Assembly: GCF_000208745.1 (NCBI RefSeq)
Contig: NC_030852.1
Span: forward strand, 31,264,969-31,328,968
Direction of reading: 5' to 3'
DNA: 64,000 nucleotides
Origin: Theobroma cacao
Lineage: Eukaryota; Streptophyta; Magnoliopsida; Malvales; Malvaceae
Shown here: piece after piece, positions 1-12,799 of the stretch
Layout of the letters: each line of letters opens with the position of its first letter
Position numbering within the stretch: position 1 is the first letter of the stretch
Notes under the pieces: model-generated
Told to the model about the DNA's origin: nothing
What the model saw: the letters and a program-made list of their open reading frames with translations, nothing else
Database searches by the model: none
Program-made: the position numbers and the translations under genes

Positions 1-2594
1 AATATGTGTTTGGGAAAGAGGAGGCAAGAGGGAGAGAGAGTGAGATCATGTGTTTTGGGACGTATACTCAAATTTATATATAAAAAAACAGGTGTTTATT
101 TTAACAATTCATCATACGAATCGCTAATGATAGCTGTCAGAAATATTTTATTTTTATATAATCATAAATCTATGAAATACATATTAATAAAAGTACTTGA
201 TAAATCTTTACTTGATTAGGTTTAAAGTCTCATGATACGGTATAACAAACATAAGTATGATCCACGTAATTCATAAGTTACATTGTCAAAAGACACAAAT
301 TTCTTTTCTTCCCTCTTGTCTATCTTGAGCCCATTAAAGGAAGAAACAAGTGGGAGACTTCGTGTGGGCGCAAGAACATGCGAAGTGTGAATACCATTGC
401 TAGAGTGATTGATGAACTGGCATGCCAAGTTGCAAGGAGTCGTGCCTGACTCCCATTGCAAAGGAAACTAGGAAACACCATACGATCCCACAGAATTGTG
501 GGGTTGCTTATTTCCTGCAGAATTCAGCATTCAATGGCTTCTGGTGCGCCACTATGTTATAATATAGCTAAGAGACACTGGAGACGACTAAATTTGAGTC
601 TTATCAACAAAATTAAATGGTGAAATGAAGAGAAGCCGCTTTTTGGCCAACCATTAAAATCAATTCCCCAACCTCCAGATGGCAACATCATCTCTCAAAA
701 CTGATCACTTTCAATCTTTAAAACGGATGAACAACGTGAAGCTTGCTTAAGTCCATAAAACCTTTGGTCCTAGGAGAGTTAGCAGTTAGCCATTATTATT
801 TATTAATTACTATTCTAAAACACTATGCACATAATAATTAGTTTATGCTTCAAAGCCTCATAAATTTACGAAGGCCATTTTTCAGCTTATACGGCTGCAA
901 CGGCCTCATTGTTTATGCCGTCTCAACAACCTGATTGCACATTGCAACCCTACTGGATTTCCTTATTAATGCAGAAGGCTACTCGACCATGAAAGAACGG
1001 CAAGATATAGTTTTCACTATTCACTCTTTTAGATAAGAAAGTGAAAATTGGAAAGACAGGAAGATTGAAACACTACTTTCTGGCATCCAATAAAAGTAGA
1101 ATCTTGATGAACTTGCACGCAAGACTTCAAGTTGGGTATGATCAGCATTTCCCACAATTATGCGTTCACCAGTCAAAACATGGTCCAAGTTAAAACTGCT
1201 CTTGGTATTCATATATTGCATAATTAAGCTAAAAAGGAAAAAGGGTGAACCTAAAAGGCAGTTTGTATGCTCAACTACATCATAAAGATACTGTGGCCGC
1301 AAGGAATTATTCAGACTCCAAGAGTAATTGGCAACAAAAGGCAAAACTTTAAGGTACAATGATAATAAAGTCGCATGGTACAGCCAACCTGCCACAACTT
1401 TATAAAATTGAAATATATAGCACATACACATCTAATAACAAAAATGTAAAAATGACACATGCACTGTAATCTGATTGAACAATGACACTGGCATAACTAA
1501 TGTCAACATGCTTTGTTCACAGATAAAACAATAAAGAGAAGGTATACACACTTTTCACAAGAATACAATAGGCTAATATCCTATCCTGCCATATAATTTT
1601 TGTGACATTAGCACAAAAATTTTCACAGATTAATACTATGACCTTCTATGATGCAAGAGACAAAGGCAATTTAAAAGGAATTTCCATGAAATCGTACATG
1701 CAATACAAAGCAGAGAAATTTAACAAACTTAATGAAATGAGGAAAAAAAGGTAAAGTTCACCAATGAAAAAGGATGAATTATTAGGTGAAGTTAAGCTGA
1801 CTAGGCTAATGAAGAAGCATTTTCATTTTTTCCAACAACCACCAGCCGCCAACAATAAGAGGAAGTAAACACTGTATTCTCATCCCAAAAGAAATCAGCT
1901 GGTAAATGGAAAATTAAAAATAAATAAAACATTAGAAACCTCGACAGAGACAATTCATTGGTGACATAAAGGATGAAGGCTTCATAGATGTTATTCCAAA
2001 ATGTTGGATGGATCTTGACTAAGAATCCACGACAAGAAACACTTGAACAAAAATTGATCTGACAACATATAGACTAAATCAAACCGATCCCACTTGTTAA
2101 GAATTTGGAGATATGATGGCATCTCATGGAAAGTCAAATTATCATGCAATAACCACAAGGTTGCTCTGAAAACTAATTACCCGCACAACATCGCTCCCCC
2201 TACTCTTTCTTATAACCAACCCTTTCATTAGCTACCAGCAGAGGTCAATGGATTAGCTCCAATGCTCCATGCCACATTTCATTTTTTAAGACAAAATACC
2301 TCATATCTGCATAATGCGACCAAAGCAAGGTGTTAAAATGGAAAGCTGGAATAGACATTTCTCTAAATAATCATTCAAGACAAAACAATTCCCATCTTAT
2401 CAATTGAATATATGTAATATGCATAATAAATAATATGGAACTTTATAAAGATACAAATAAAAGGAGAATTAGAGAGAATGTAAACATTTACAGACCACTT
2501 CTATAGGCAGGTGACAAAACTTTCGACTTAAGTCTCATTTGTACACTAATTTGCAAAAGAAGGAGAAAGATGAGGTCCAAGCGAAGATCTAAGA
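1..2594. other. No supported gene; AT-rich downstream flank of the chloroplast RNA-binding gene
   Basis: No coding region here could be tied to a family. The longest open stretch lies on the minus strand around 1021-1431. It has no recognisable motif and no convincing splice partners. The part next to 2594 is probably the 3' UTR of the neighbouring minus-strand gene. Part of a gene outside the window on the left cannot be excluded. Confidence 0.5.
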
Positions 2595-4610
2595 CTAGTC
2601 AGTTTGACCCTCACGCTCCTTTTCCTCTTTCTTTTCACCTCCAGATTCATCAACATTCCTTTCACTGAATTTTAAACGTAGAGGCCGATCCATCAATTCC
2701 TACAAAAAGAAGAATGATGAATTCCTTAAAACCATTTTTTAAGAAAAAGAACAATAAATGCCAAAATATTGGAGCTAACAAGATCAAAAGGCATTGATGT
2801 ATGACAATGTTTATGGTCAAGCTGGTTCTTGACTTTACAGCTTATGGTTGTTTTAGGTTACAAAATCAGCTAGTAACAATTAAGAGGTAAGGGTTCAGAT
2901 TTATGCCTGAGACTTGAAAGGAGAGAAAAGTGTAGCTATCTAGTAAGAATTATAACAAGGTGGAAGCTATTAGTGTGACTACAGAGACAAGTTTCTGTGA
3001 AGTGATATATGACACTTTTTATTGACAGAAAACATCAAACTTATGTCCTAGACAATCTCACAATACAAAAGAGTTCTACTCAGCTACCACCTTCATAAGC
3101 CTCAACACAAATGTAGTTAGCCTAGGGATCATATAAACCAACATTTAAGGTCTATGGAAAGTGTTTTCCAATAACAAGCATTAAATTGTGCAAAAGGATG
3201 CAGAGTGCTGAAAAGATGGATTCAATTTGATTACCTTCCCATTTAGAGTAGAAATTGCAGCGTCAGCTTCCTCCTTTGTGGCAAATGAAACAAAGCCATA
3301 CCCGGCAGACTGTCCTGAAGGGGTACCAAAAATAACCCTAGCTGCAACTGGGTTAAAGGCAGAGAAAAATTCTCTGAGATGACTAGACCTAACTTTCCAA
3401 GCAAGATTGGACACATAAAGCTTATGGTGCGTCTCACGAGGAGGAACAATTGGCTGTGGAGAAGGTGAAGGTTTCTTGAATCTCCTAGCAAACTCTACCC
3501 TAATAATTCTCGCTGACACTTCCTGCACCAGAAATCATACATCAACATGCAGAATAAGATACATACAATGGAAAGCAATTCTCTTGTTTTATTCCTGATG
3601 ACAATGTATTTCTTTTTCCTTTTTCATTTTTTGCTCCACCACAAGCTCATACAACAAAGGTAACCCTCAGCCTTCCAGAAACCAACACTCCCATGGAAAC
3701 AGGCTCAAACCCAGAGTTTTAAAAGGAACTCTCCCTTAAAAGAAGAACAGGTGCTAATTAATTCACAGGACATAATTGAATGTCTTAAGAATTATTAATC
3801 ATTCATGTATACACCTCAAAAAGACTATCACAAAAGATTTCTTTTAGTCCAATGTAACAATGAAAATGTGTAAAAGGATTTATATTTTCCCTCGGGAAAT
3901 AAAAAACCAAGTTGATTAACCTTTCAGAGAATAAATGAGAGAAATTAAGTAAAGATTATAGAAGACAAATTAGCCTTTAATCATAAAAACCAAACAAAAG
4001 ACTAAATAAAATTAAAAAAAAAAAAAAAAAAACTTACATGAGAATCGAGTTTATCGACAGCAGCCTGAGCTTCTTCTCCAGAAGCCATTGTCACAAATGC
4101 AAAGTTCCTACTTCTTCCATCTTTTTGCTTTATAATCTAAATGGCAATCCACATAACCAAAAAACCCATATCATAAATCATTACAAAAACTAAAAAATAA
4201 TAAAAAAGGCAATTAATTTAATAAAAAAACAAAAGTTTTATAGAGAAAGAAAGAACCTCAACATCTGTTACGTTTCCACATTGGCCAAAGAGATCTTTGA
4301 TATCAGCAACCGTATAAGACCATGGCAAATTCAACACAAAAAGCTTTCTTTTCACATTTGATTTCTGGGTTTTCTCTGTTTCAGCCTCTACATTTACTTC
4401 CTGAACTGTAGAGCAGAGTAGAAAGCCCGGCTTCTTTCTGGAATTGGTTAAAGAAGAGATGGAGAAACTGTGGGAAAGGATAGAGGCAGACTTGGAAATG
4501 CCGGAAGTTAAGCAAGAGAGTTTTGTGGGTTTGGGACACAAGAGGGATTTGGAGGAAGAAGAAGGGCAACGTGCGAAGGAGAGTCCTGCAACTGCTTCAA
4601 CGGCCGCCAT
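2595..4610 (-). CDS. Chloroplast ribonucleoprotein with two RRM domains (cp28/cp31-like)
   Basis: Four coding exons join in frame: 4257-4610, 4038-4136, 3235-3522 and 2595-2699, with GT-AG introns, giving 281 residues. Residues 1 to about 65 are rich in Ser, Lys and Ala and poor in acidic residues, as expected for a chloroplast transit peptide. RRM1 covers about residues 88-160, with RNP2 LFVLNL at 90-95 and RNP1 RNFAFVTM at 128-135. RRM2 covers about 184-258, with LYVSNL at 186-191 and AGYGFVSF at 224-231. A Pro/Ser-rich linker joins the two domains, and the tail is acidic-basic (ESGGEKKEEKERE). Related plastid ribonucleoproteins bind plastid transcripts and affect their editing, processing and stability; that role is inferred here from the family. 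The start is the first Met of the transit peptide. The first donor (GTTCTT) is weak but is the only one that keeps RRM1 intact. The exact orthologue is uncertain. Confidence 0.92.
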
Positions 4611-5543
4611 TGTCTTAGAGTTTTCGAGTTTTCGTCAGCAGGAAAGATTTCAAGTGGATAACAAGAGTTGAGATTTTTATTTGGCGGGTTAACATGGTCA
4701 TTTCCTTTTCTGATTTTTTCTTTAAAAAAACGAAATTATGCAAATTGAGAGAAAATGACAAAAAAGAAAAAGGAAAAAAAACAAACAAAAAATGATCTGC
4801 ACTTTCAAAAAAAAAAGGAAAAGCATTTTTTTTTTTAAAAAAGAAAAATTAGTATAGATATTTAAATAGAAGAAAAGTTAACTCGAATTAGATTGTTAAT
4901 ATTCTTTCAAGATGAATGTAATCTAAATTCAGAACAATCCATCTATGTTTTATTTTGTAATTTGAAAATGTATTGATCAACATTAATTCTCATCTTACTT
5001 TTTAAGTTATTATAGAATTTGAATTCAATCTTTTTATAAAGTTTATAACTTTTTAAGTTATTATAGAGTTTTGAATCTATTTTTTTGCATAAAAACTATA
5101 ACTTTTTAAATTATTATAAAATTTTAAATGCATTTTTTATAAAAATTATATTTGATGCATTAACATAAAACCATAATATAATCAACCCATTCTACTTAAG
5201 GACAGACCTCTCTCGTACATTAAAAGTCACTCAAAGCACTTAACAACGCTAATATACCCCCTCTGCACAGAATTTTGATTTTTGATTCATTAGATGCTCG
5301 GACTTTTCTTTGTTTATTATGGTTCAAAAGAGAGAAAATAAAAAGGGCATTTAATAAAGGGATTTTTTTTTTACAAAATAGAGAGACAAATTGAAAAAGA
5401 AAATTAGAGTAACATTTTTATCTAATTAAAAATTTTAAATTATGAATATTTATATTTAAGGACTTCTTAACTTTCAATTTTGTTTAATAGTAAGGTGTCA
5501 CTTTTTTATTGATGAATTGTGTATCAAATATAAATATTTCTAA
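4611..5543. other. AT-rich intergenic DNA
   Basis: This stretch contains the upstream region of the minus-strand RNA-binding gene, long A and T runs, and a short tandem repeat listed separately. I see no gene. Confidence 0.5.
4997..5150. repeat. Three tandem copies of a ~52-base AT-rich unit
   Basis: Units begin with the block ACTTTTTAA(G/A)TTATTATA at 4997, 5048 and 5101, spaced 51 and 53 bases apart. The sequence after each block is also similar (a diverged GAATTT...TTTTTATAAA segment). Confidence 0.7.
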
Positions 5544-6183
5544 GTTAAATTATACAATTAGTCATTATATTTAATTTTTATACAATAATTTGTAAAAATT
5601 AAATTTTTGTATTTTTTTAAATTAATAATATAAATCTAATGTATTAAAAAAAATTTATTATCTATATTGATATGATGTTCGGTTGTATTGACGTAATATT
5701 TTTTTATTAATGTGATATTGAATTTAATGACATAACAATGATGATGTGGTATTTCACAAATGATGTAATAATAATGTAACCAATAATTGACATATATTTT
5801 AAAAGTGTGAAAATGAAATTATCTAATGTGAACTAATAGTTCTAAACATGATTAAAAAAGAAACAAATAAAAAATATAAATAAGTTTTTAAGATTTAGGG
5901 AAAGAGTATTATAAGATGAGGAATTGAATTTCTATAATTTAGAATTTAAAGTAGTAAAAAGAGTATTGTGAAATAGATAAAAAATATCATGTCATCATTA
6001 ACAGGTCATCGTATTCATGTGAATACCGTGTCAACATAAATAATAAAAAAAATTTATTACTATTAATAATTGAATTGATCTTGTCAATTTTAGAAAGTAT
6101 AAAGATTTAATTTTTACAAATTATTATATAAGCACTAAATTTCCCATTTAGTTAAATTATGGAGCTAATTGCATAATTTTAAC
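5544..6183. mobile_element. Non-autonomous DNA transposon candidate with long imperfect inverted repeats
   Basis: The left end reads GTTAAATTATACAATTAG at 5544. The reverse complement of the right end reads GTTAAAATTATGCAATTAG, ending at 6183. Further in, a 20-base block at 5585-5604 is the exact reverse complement of 6105-6124, and weaker matching continues to about 5700 and 6000. No coding capacity is visible between the arms. About 150-180 bases of imperfect terminal inverted repeat suggests a MULE-like or foldback MITE. I saw no clear target-site duplication, so the ends may be off by some bases. Confidence 0.6.
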
Positions 6184-7427
6184 CATCTTTTTAATATACC
6201 TTTTCCAATATTATAATAATAATCTTGAATTCTAGTTAAATTAAAATACATAAAATTTAGTTAGATTAGTACAATTAATCTTTGCTTTTAATTAGATTAG
6301 GATATCAAATACTAATCAAACTAGGGTAAGGCTCCTATTAATTGGCCTGAATGTTAAAATATATTTTTAAGTTAAGAGTGAGTTTATTGAGCACTTGAAT
6401 ATAGAAAGAGTGATTTTGGTGTAAATAAGATAAAAGGTTGTCATTGTATTAGGCTTAGGTCATAAAAAGATCGAATCAAGTAAATAGATCTTGGGTGATT
6501 CTTTAAAGATTATTCTTTTATTTTCACAACATCGAAACATGCACATGTTCTATAATTGAAATTTTTGAATTCGATTTTTTTCTTTTAAATACCAAGTAAG
6601 TTTCCATTACCTTAAACTTTCCATTATGAAATTGGAAATTGGGTTAATATCATGCCTAGCCAAAATAGTTTTTATGTCTTCAATTCTTGAAATCAATCGT
6701 GAATTTTACATGTGCCCAAGGAAGGGATTAAATTTTCGAGGATTCAAATTAAGCTTAATCTTCCCTTGATTTCATACCCATCAGAATAGTCAAAAACATC
6801 AATTTGGCACATCTATGGTATCCCAAATTTACACTAAAAAACAACATGATCAAAGCCTTCAAAATCAAACTAAGAAATGTGTGGTATATGTAGCAATTTT
6901 TATGCAATGACAACAGCACCATGTAATTTAACAAATATTCCCTTCTTTGGCTTCTTTGGATGTTTGGAATTCAAATGGCACGTTCTAAGGTTACCAAATT
7001 TGTTCACAATTAGGATATACTCAAAATTATCCATTTACATATCTCCCATGACTAGATGCCACATCCTTTCCTACAAAATTTACCCTCCCATTCAGAGAGG
7101 AAAAAAAAAAAAAGATAAGATCTGTCCACGTATATTTGAATCAGCCAAAGATAAATATGGTTTAGAAATTGGATCAGGTCACGGCTTAATATAGAAGCCA
7201 TATAGATTTTTAAGAAATTTTTGCCAAGATTAGCTGGATACACTTTGGATGGATTTTTTGTTTTGAATAATCCAGATTTGCTAAAGATAAAATGAAGGAA
7301 AGAATCCATGTACAAATTTATTTCCTGATTTTGAAAGGATTAGGTTTGTAGTAAATGGAAAGTGAGATTTTCTGTTTACGATTCCAGGTGTTCTCAGATA
7401 TCTCCAAAGGACTCCCTAGCATTCTTG
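6184..7427. other. Intergenic DNA upstream of MIOX
   Basis: AT-rich sequence with no gene I can support. The part nearest 7427 is the MIOX promoter region. Short open stretches at 6877-7315 on both strands are low-complexity and match nothing I recognise. Confidence 0.45.
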
Positions 7428-7434
7428 TATAAAT
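7428..7434 (+). promoter_or_regulatory. Probable TATA box of MIOX
   Basis: TATAAAT lies 90 bases before the MIOX start codon. That spacing would leave a leader of roughly 60 bases if transcription begins about 30 bases downstream. Confidence 0.55.
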
Positions 7435-7517
7435 TCCCATTCTGACAGTCTCATTTGTCACAACATCCATTGCCTTCTCTTGATTCTCTCTTACCTTCGT
7501 TGATTGCAGTACTGAAG

Positions 7518-9353
7518 ATGACTATTTGCATTGAGAGTCCTGAACTAACAGGTATTTAATCTGCTTTTCATCTCCATCCCAATCTTTTATTTAAGATTCA
7601 ATTGTGATCATTTTGTTTTAATCTTATAGTGTCTTTTAATTATTTGTTTAGCGGCTACTCTAGGAGACGAGAAGAAGATGCAGACTGATGCTGATAAACT
7701 GGCATCAAAAGAAGAATTTGCAGTGCCCGAAAACAATGCTTTTGGGAAGTCATTCAGGTAAATTAATTATTTTCTTAAACTTATATCTCAGGTTTATGTT
7801 ATGGATATAGGTTCCTGGAATATCCAATGAACAAGACTCGATAATGGGTGAAATTAATGGTTTGGCAGGGATTATGAAGCAGATGGTGAAAGGAAAGACA
7901 TTGTCGAGCAACACTACAAATTAAGTCATATCAACCAAACCTATGATTTTGTAAGTAAATTTTTATACAAACAATACATAAATATATATATATATATGTA
8001 TCTAATTAAACAAATAATGGATGACGGTGTAAGTTATTGCTTAGGCATTGACTACTTTGCAAACAAATGTAGGTGAAGCGGATGAGGGAAGAATACAAGA
8101 AGCTTGATAAGGCAGAGATGGGAATATGGGAATGCTGTGAACTTCTCAATGAGGTTGTGGATGACAGTGATCCTGACTTGGATGAACCTCAGATTCAGCA
8201 CTTGCTGCAGAGCACTGAAGCAATCAGAAAAGACTATCCTGAAGAAGACTGGTTGCACCTGACTGCTCTTATTCATGGTAAACACCCCTTGGATAAGAAG
8301 AAATTAATTCCCTTTTATCTTCACCCGATAAAATTTGACAATTAACTTACTTATCCGATTCCAACACGTTTCAGATCTTGGAAAAATCCTTGTTCTTCCA
8401 AAATTTGGAGGGCTACCTCAATGGGCTGTTGTTGGTGATACATTCCCTGTTGGATGTGCTTTTGATGACTCCAATGTTCACCACAAGGTTTTTGAAATCT
8501 TTGCTTTGATCTTTAATCATTTTACCAATTGAAAATATCAGGTTATATGATCTTAACTCAAATGAATTTATAATTTCCAAAATTTTTGCTGCAGTATTTC
8601 AAGGAAAATCCTGACTTCAACAATCCAAATTACAACAGCAAAAATGGGGTCTACTCTGAAGGATGTGGGCTTGACAATGTGCTCATGTCATGGGGGCATG
8701 ATGACTATATGTACATGGTGTGCATTTCACTCCATCAATCAACCCTCCAAACTAAACTCACTTAAGTCTCTCGATACTGTTTTTTGCACAAGTTTTAGTT
8801 AATATCTATCTCAAAATCTTTTAGGTGGCCAAGGAAAATGGAACCACATTGCCTTCTGCAGGATCGTTCATCATCCGATACCATTCCTTCTATCGTAAGC
8901 ATTCACAATCAAGTTGATTTCTTTCATGCGATTACTCACAAAAATTTTTGTTCAATTTAACTGATAGTATCATTTTCCTTCCCGTCTTGCTTACAGCATT
9001 GCATAAGCATGGAGCGTATACCCAGTTGATGAATGAGGAGGATAAGGAGAACATGAAATGGCTTAAAATATTCAAGTAAGTGTCCTCTCCCTTCTTCAAT
9101 TTGTTATATTATTATTTTTTTTTCGGTAAAAGCTTATTGACTTGCTTTTATAAAATCTTGACAGCAAATATGACCTCTACAGTAAGAGCAAAGTTCTGGT
9201 TGATGTTGAAGAGGTCAAGCCATATTATGAATCTCTTATTGCAAAGGTAAGCTCCATTTCCTTTTTCCTTATACTCAGAGCTTATGTCTTCAAAGACAAT
9301 TAATTTTTCTGAAAAATTGTTTGCAGTATTTTCCAGCAAAGCTAAACTGGTGA
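7518..9353 (+). CDS. MIOX: Myo-inositol oxygenase
   Basis: Ten exons join in frame to a 306-residue protein: 7518-7551, 7652-7757, 7869-7950, 8073-8277, 8375-8487, 8595-8717, 8825-8894, 8997-9075, 9165-9246 and 9327-9353. All introns are GT-AG. The enzyme is cytosolic and uses O2 to cleave myo-inositol to D-glucuronate, which feeds UDP-glucuronate and wall polysaccharides. The di-iron ligands known from the mammalian enzyme all have counterparts: H117 (in QIQHLLQ), H142 and D143 (IHDLGK), H215 (SWGHDDY), H241 (YHSFYP) and D274 (NKYDLYSK). The family ending AKLNW is present. Length is normal for plant MIOX. Intron 3 carries an AT microsatellite near 7982-7997. The neighbours are unrelated. I see nothing broken, so this is very probably an active gene. 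Confidence 0.97.
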
Positions 9354-9475
9354 AACTTCAAGGCTCTAAGAGGGGATTGCTGCAGCTGCAAAGCTTGTCC
9401 TGATCTAAAGAGAAGTCAGTAGGACGACTGGATGAAGTAAAATGTCAATTAAAAAAGAATTGTTGTATATATTTT

Positions 9476-9481
9476 AATAAA
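9476..9481 (+). terminator. Probable MIOX poly(A) signal
   Basis: AATAAA lies 123 bases after the MIOX stop codon in a T/A-rich 3' UTR. Confidence 0.5.
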
Positions 9482-10226
9482 ATTCTTGAATCTTAGCTTT
9501 GATTTTTATCTCAAATTTGTTTTGGGTTGTTGTTCTATATTTTTAACTCCGTCATTTTTGTGCCCAAATCCATTCTAATATAGGGACGATCTCCACTAAC
9601 AAATTAACGCACAAATTACCATTTAAACAGGCCCTTCTGCCCCATGCAAATGGACCAAAAACAGAAAAGATGCACTTTTAATTCAACAAGGCATAAGCCT
9701 GTGAAATTTGGCTGAATCAGAAATGCGTGGTGTGTTTCTTGTACAAGTCGTCAAACGAGTTCAACGTTGCAAGAAAGAAGCAAAGCCTAAAGGTAGCAGG
9801 AAAGCAAAAACCAAAGCATAATCTTTGCAGGTTCAAGCCTAAAGCCTAAAGGCATTTGGGAGTTGGGACGCATAACCGTCTTCTTTCTAAGTATTCGTCT
9901 TTTTCTTTGCTCTTTCCTTGGTAAATACTATAGTTGTGGACAACTAATCTCTTTTGTTTCATTTTCTTCCCATATCCTGTACAAGGTATTCCTTTTCAAA
10001 AAGTGGTACCCAAAGTGATTAGACTTGAAGACCTAAATGCCCCTTTAAAAAATTGTTATCAATTTTGCTTTACTAGCTTTCATGGATCCAAGGCAAAGAA
10101 CAAAAACTTGTGGGGTTGCATGACAAAAGCTGCATCGTGCAGCCAATTTTTTCAACACGTATATCTTTACTCGAGGCAATTCCCTTTCCTTTTCATATAT
10201 TAGAAATTTTCTTTTTTTGAGTCTTT
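9482..10226. other. Intergenic DNA between MIOX and the first tetraspanin
   Basis: Contains the end of the MIOX 3' region and the promoter of the tetraspanin gene. A CATATATTA stretch near 10194 is a possible TATA element. I see no other gene. Confidence 0.45.
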
Positions 10227-10243
10227 TTCATTATTAGATCTCA
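10227..10243 (+). promoter_or_regulatory. 5'-leader block shared by both tetraspanin genes
   Basis: TTCATTATTAGATCTCA is identical to 12728-12744. It lies 47 bases before the start codon here and 56 bases before it in the second gene. It marks how far the tandem duplication reaches upstream, or a retained leader element. Confidence 0.6.
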
Positions 10244-10289
10244 AAACAACACCCCAGATAGCTCTTGACAGAACAATTCTCCAAACAAA

Positions 10290-11653
10290 ATGGCATTAAG
10301 CAACAATGTCATCGGTGCAATCAACTTTGTTGCTATGCTGCTCTCAATTCCAATCATTGGTGCCGGAATCTGGCTTGCAAATCAACCAGACAATTCTTGC
10401 GTGAAGATTTTGCAATGGCCTGTTATAGTTTTGGGGGTCTTAATCTTGGTTGTAGCTATCGCAGGCTTTATAGGAGGGTTCTGGCGCATCCCCTGGCTCC
10501 TTATCGCCTACCTTGTCGGCATGCTCATCCTCATCATATTGCTTGCATGCTTGGTTGTTTTCATCTATATGGTTACCATTAGAGGTTCAGGCCACCTTGC
10601 ACCTAGTCGCGCGTACTTGGAATATCATCTGGAAGATTTTTCAGGCTGGCTTCAGCGAAGAGTCAGAAGTTCTTACAAGTGGGAAAGGATAAAAGTCTGT
10701 CTCAGCTCGACAGAGATGTGTGCCCAGTTGAACCAGAGTTATACAATGGCTATAGATTTCTTTAATGCTCATCTAACTCCAATAGAGGTAAATCTCAGTT
10801 TCTCTGCTTAGTTTCAGATCATTCCATAAATCCCAAAGCCGAATATGGACTTCTATACGATCAAACCTTTCTGCTTGCTAGACTTATCCGCAGTCCCAAC
10901 GGTCTATATGATTATTTCCTGATTTTAACATCTTTCGAAATTTCTCCTGTTATAGCCTCCGTAGCAAGGAATTTAGGCAATGTCTGCTTCTTAATATTAC
11001 TTCAAATCTATTTGCGGAAATCAATAGCAAGAAACTTAATTTAAGGTATATGAGGACATGAATCTTAATGTATTGCAATACTTCAATATGGGGGCTATGC
11101 TATTTTTGAAATCTCCTACTTTTTTTCTGTCAGAATTCTTGAAATCTTTGGAAATTGGGAGTTTTTTTTTCCTTTGTTAGTCATGCTTAGCATAAAATCA
11201 TCTGATCAGACCAAGTTTTCTAAGTATGAAAGTAAAGAACAATTGGACATGGTAAGGTAATTAGATTCTCCAACCACGAGTTAATCTTCTTTTCCAAAGT
11301 ATTCTCATCTTATCTTTATTCTTTATGCCTTTTCTTTACAGTCTGGATGCTGTAAACCACCTACTGAATGTGGATACACGTTCGTAAATCCATCAAACTG
11401 GATCAGCCCCATCAACAACATAGCAGACCCGGATTGCATACAGTGGAACAATGACCAAACCCAACTCTGCTACAACTGTAATTCGTGCAAAGCAGGATTA
11501 CTTGCAAATCTGAAGGAAGAATGGAGAAAAGCCGATATAATACTGCTTATAACTCTTATTGCTTTGATATGTGTATATTTGATAGGGTGTTGTGCCTTTA
11601 GGAATGCCAAAACTGAGGACATATTTCGAAGATATAAACAAGGTTATACGTGA
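10290..11653 (+). CDS. Tetraspanin, plant TET8-like (upstream copy of a tandem pair)
   Basis: Two exons, 10290-10787 and 11342-11653, encode 269 residues. Four membrane segments are visible: about 7-29, 43-64, 68-95 and, after the large extracellular loop, about 232-252. The second extracellular loop (about 98-230) carries the plant signature GCCKPP at 168-173 and further Cys residues (CGY, DC, CYNCNSC) that would form disulfides. The short cytosolic tail is FRNAKTEDIFRRYKQGYT. Plant tetraspanins organise membrane microdomains at the plasma membrane, and TET8 relatives occur on extracellular vesicles; that role here is inferred from the family. The start is supported by alignment with the paralogue 2.5 kb downstream, whose exon 1 is also exactly 498 bases. 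The intron is 554 bases, phase 0. Confidence 0.93.
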
Positions 11654-12727
11654 GGATTCTAGGTGTAACCTGATCGTGGGGCCATTGGGGTTGGTTTGAA
11701 TGGAGTTTTTGATTTTATGACTTTGTATAAGCAGATTCTTTCCTTGTTTACATGTGGTTGAAAAAGTGTGTTGGTACTGACGGTTTTCATTACAGGGTAG
11801 AAATTTTATGTAAAGCAGTGGTGAGCTGTGCGCGATATGCGGGTGGCATCGAAGATATTGCTTTTACTCAATCAATACACGAGAACATGGACTTTGAGGG
11901 TGGGGTTCATGACAAATTGTCAATCACTGTCTGACAAGATATAGAAAAATGTCTGCATTTCAATGACAAAACTAAGAAATTAATCATGCGCTTTCGGCAC
12001 GAATCTCCATCACTTCTGCCTCTCTTCATGTAAATCTTAGTAGCTAAGTTTTGAAAAACACGATTACTTTTCCAGGAAATCATGAAGCATGGGGGGTAGA
12101 AGACCTGAAATTTGGAAAGAATTCTAAAATAGAGTAAGGCTAAACAAACATTGTTAAGCATGACTGGGAATGATACTCCTCCGAGAAACAATACCCCAAA
12201 CTGATCTCCAGCAGTATGCTGAGCACTTCTAAGTATTATCCACCTTCACATCAATCTTCTCGTTGCTCTTTTACACAGGCCAAAATCCATTTTCCATATC
12301 TTCAAACATTGCAGACTCATGGAGTGTTTTATAGAATATTTGCTGTCTGTTTAGTTTCAGAACAATGAGAATTCGCCACAACTGAGCCATTTGCCCCGGA
12401 GTGTTGATGAATCTAGTTTGAACCCCTTGCAATTAAGTCATTATCAGCATTGCGATTTTCAGATTCTCAGGAAAATAACACTTGGTTAACATAAACAAAT
12501 TCCGTCGAATATCAGGTGGAAATTAATACAAATTTTGCTTGCAAGATGTACAACACGGGAGATATATACAAGTTCAGATCTTTCCAAAGAAGGGATTCAA
12601 ATCATCGTGATTTGTGCGCCTCTAGCTGCCTAAAATTGGATATTTAACATCATGATTCATGATCGTCAACATTTTCTTCATTATTTTTGCTCGCATTTTT
12701 CTCCAGTCTAAGCTATTCCATTTCCTG
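11654..12727. other. Spacer between the tetraspanin pair
   Basis: Holds the 3' UTR of the first gene and the promoter of the second. Short open stretches (11752-11934 plus, 11907-12191 minus) have no recognisable motif. I see no further gene. Confidence 0.5.
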
Positions 12728-12744
12728 TTCATTATTAGATCTCA
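12728..12744 (+). promoter_or_regulatory. 5'-leader block shared by both tetraspanin genes (second copy)
   Basis: Seventeen bases identical to 10227-10243. See the first copy for the comparison. Confidence 0.6.
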
Positions 12745-12799
12745 CTCTCAGGCAACAAAGCCATCCCCAGAAAGATCTTCTCAGAATCCTGTCACCAAG

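Noticed and set aside
1021..1431. 136-codon minus-strand open frame
   Set aside because: No family motif, no promoter-like sequence, and the frame is AT-biased. Possibly 3' UTR or chance.
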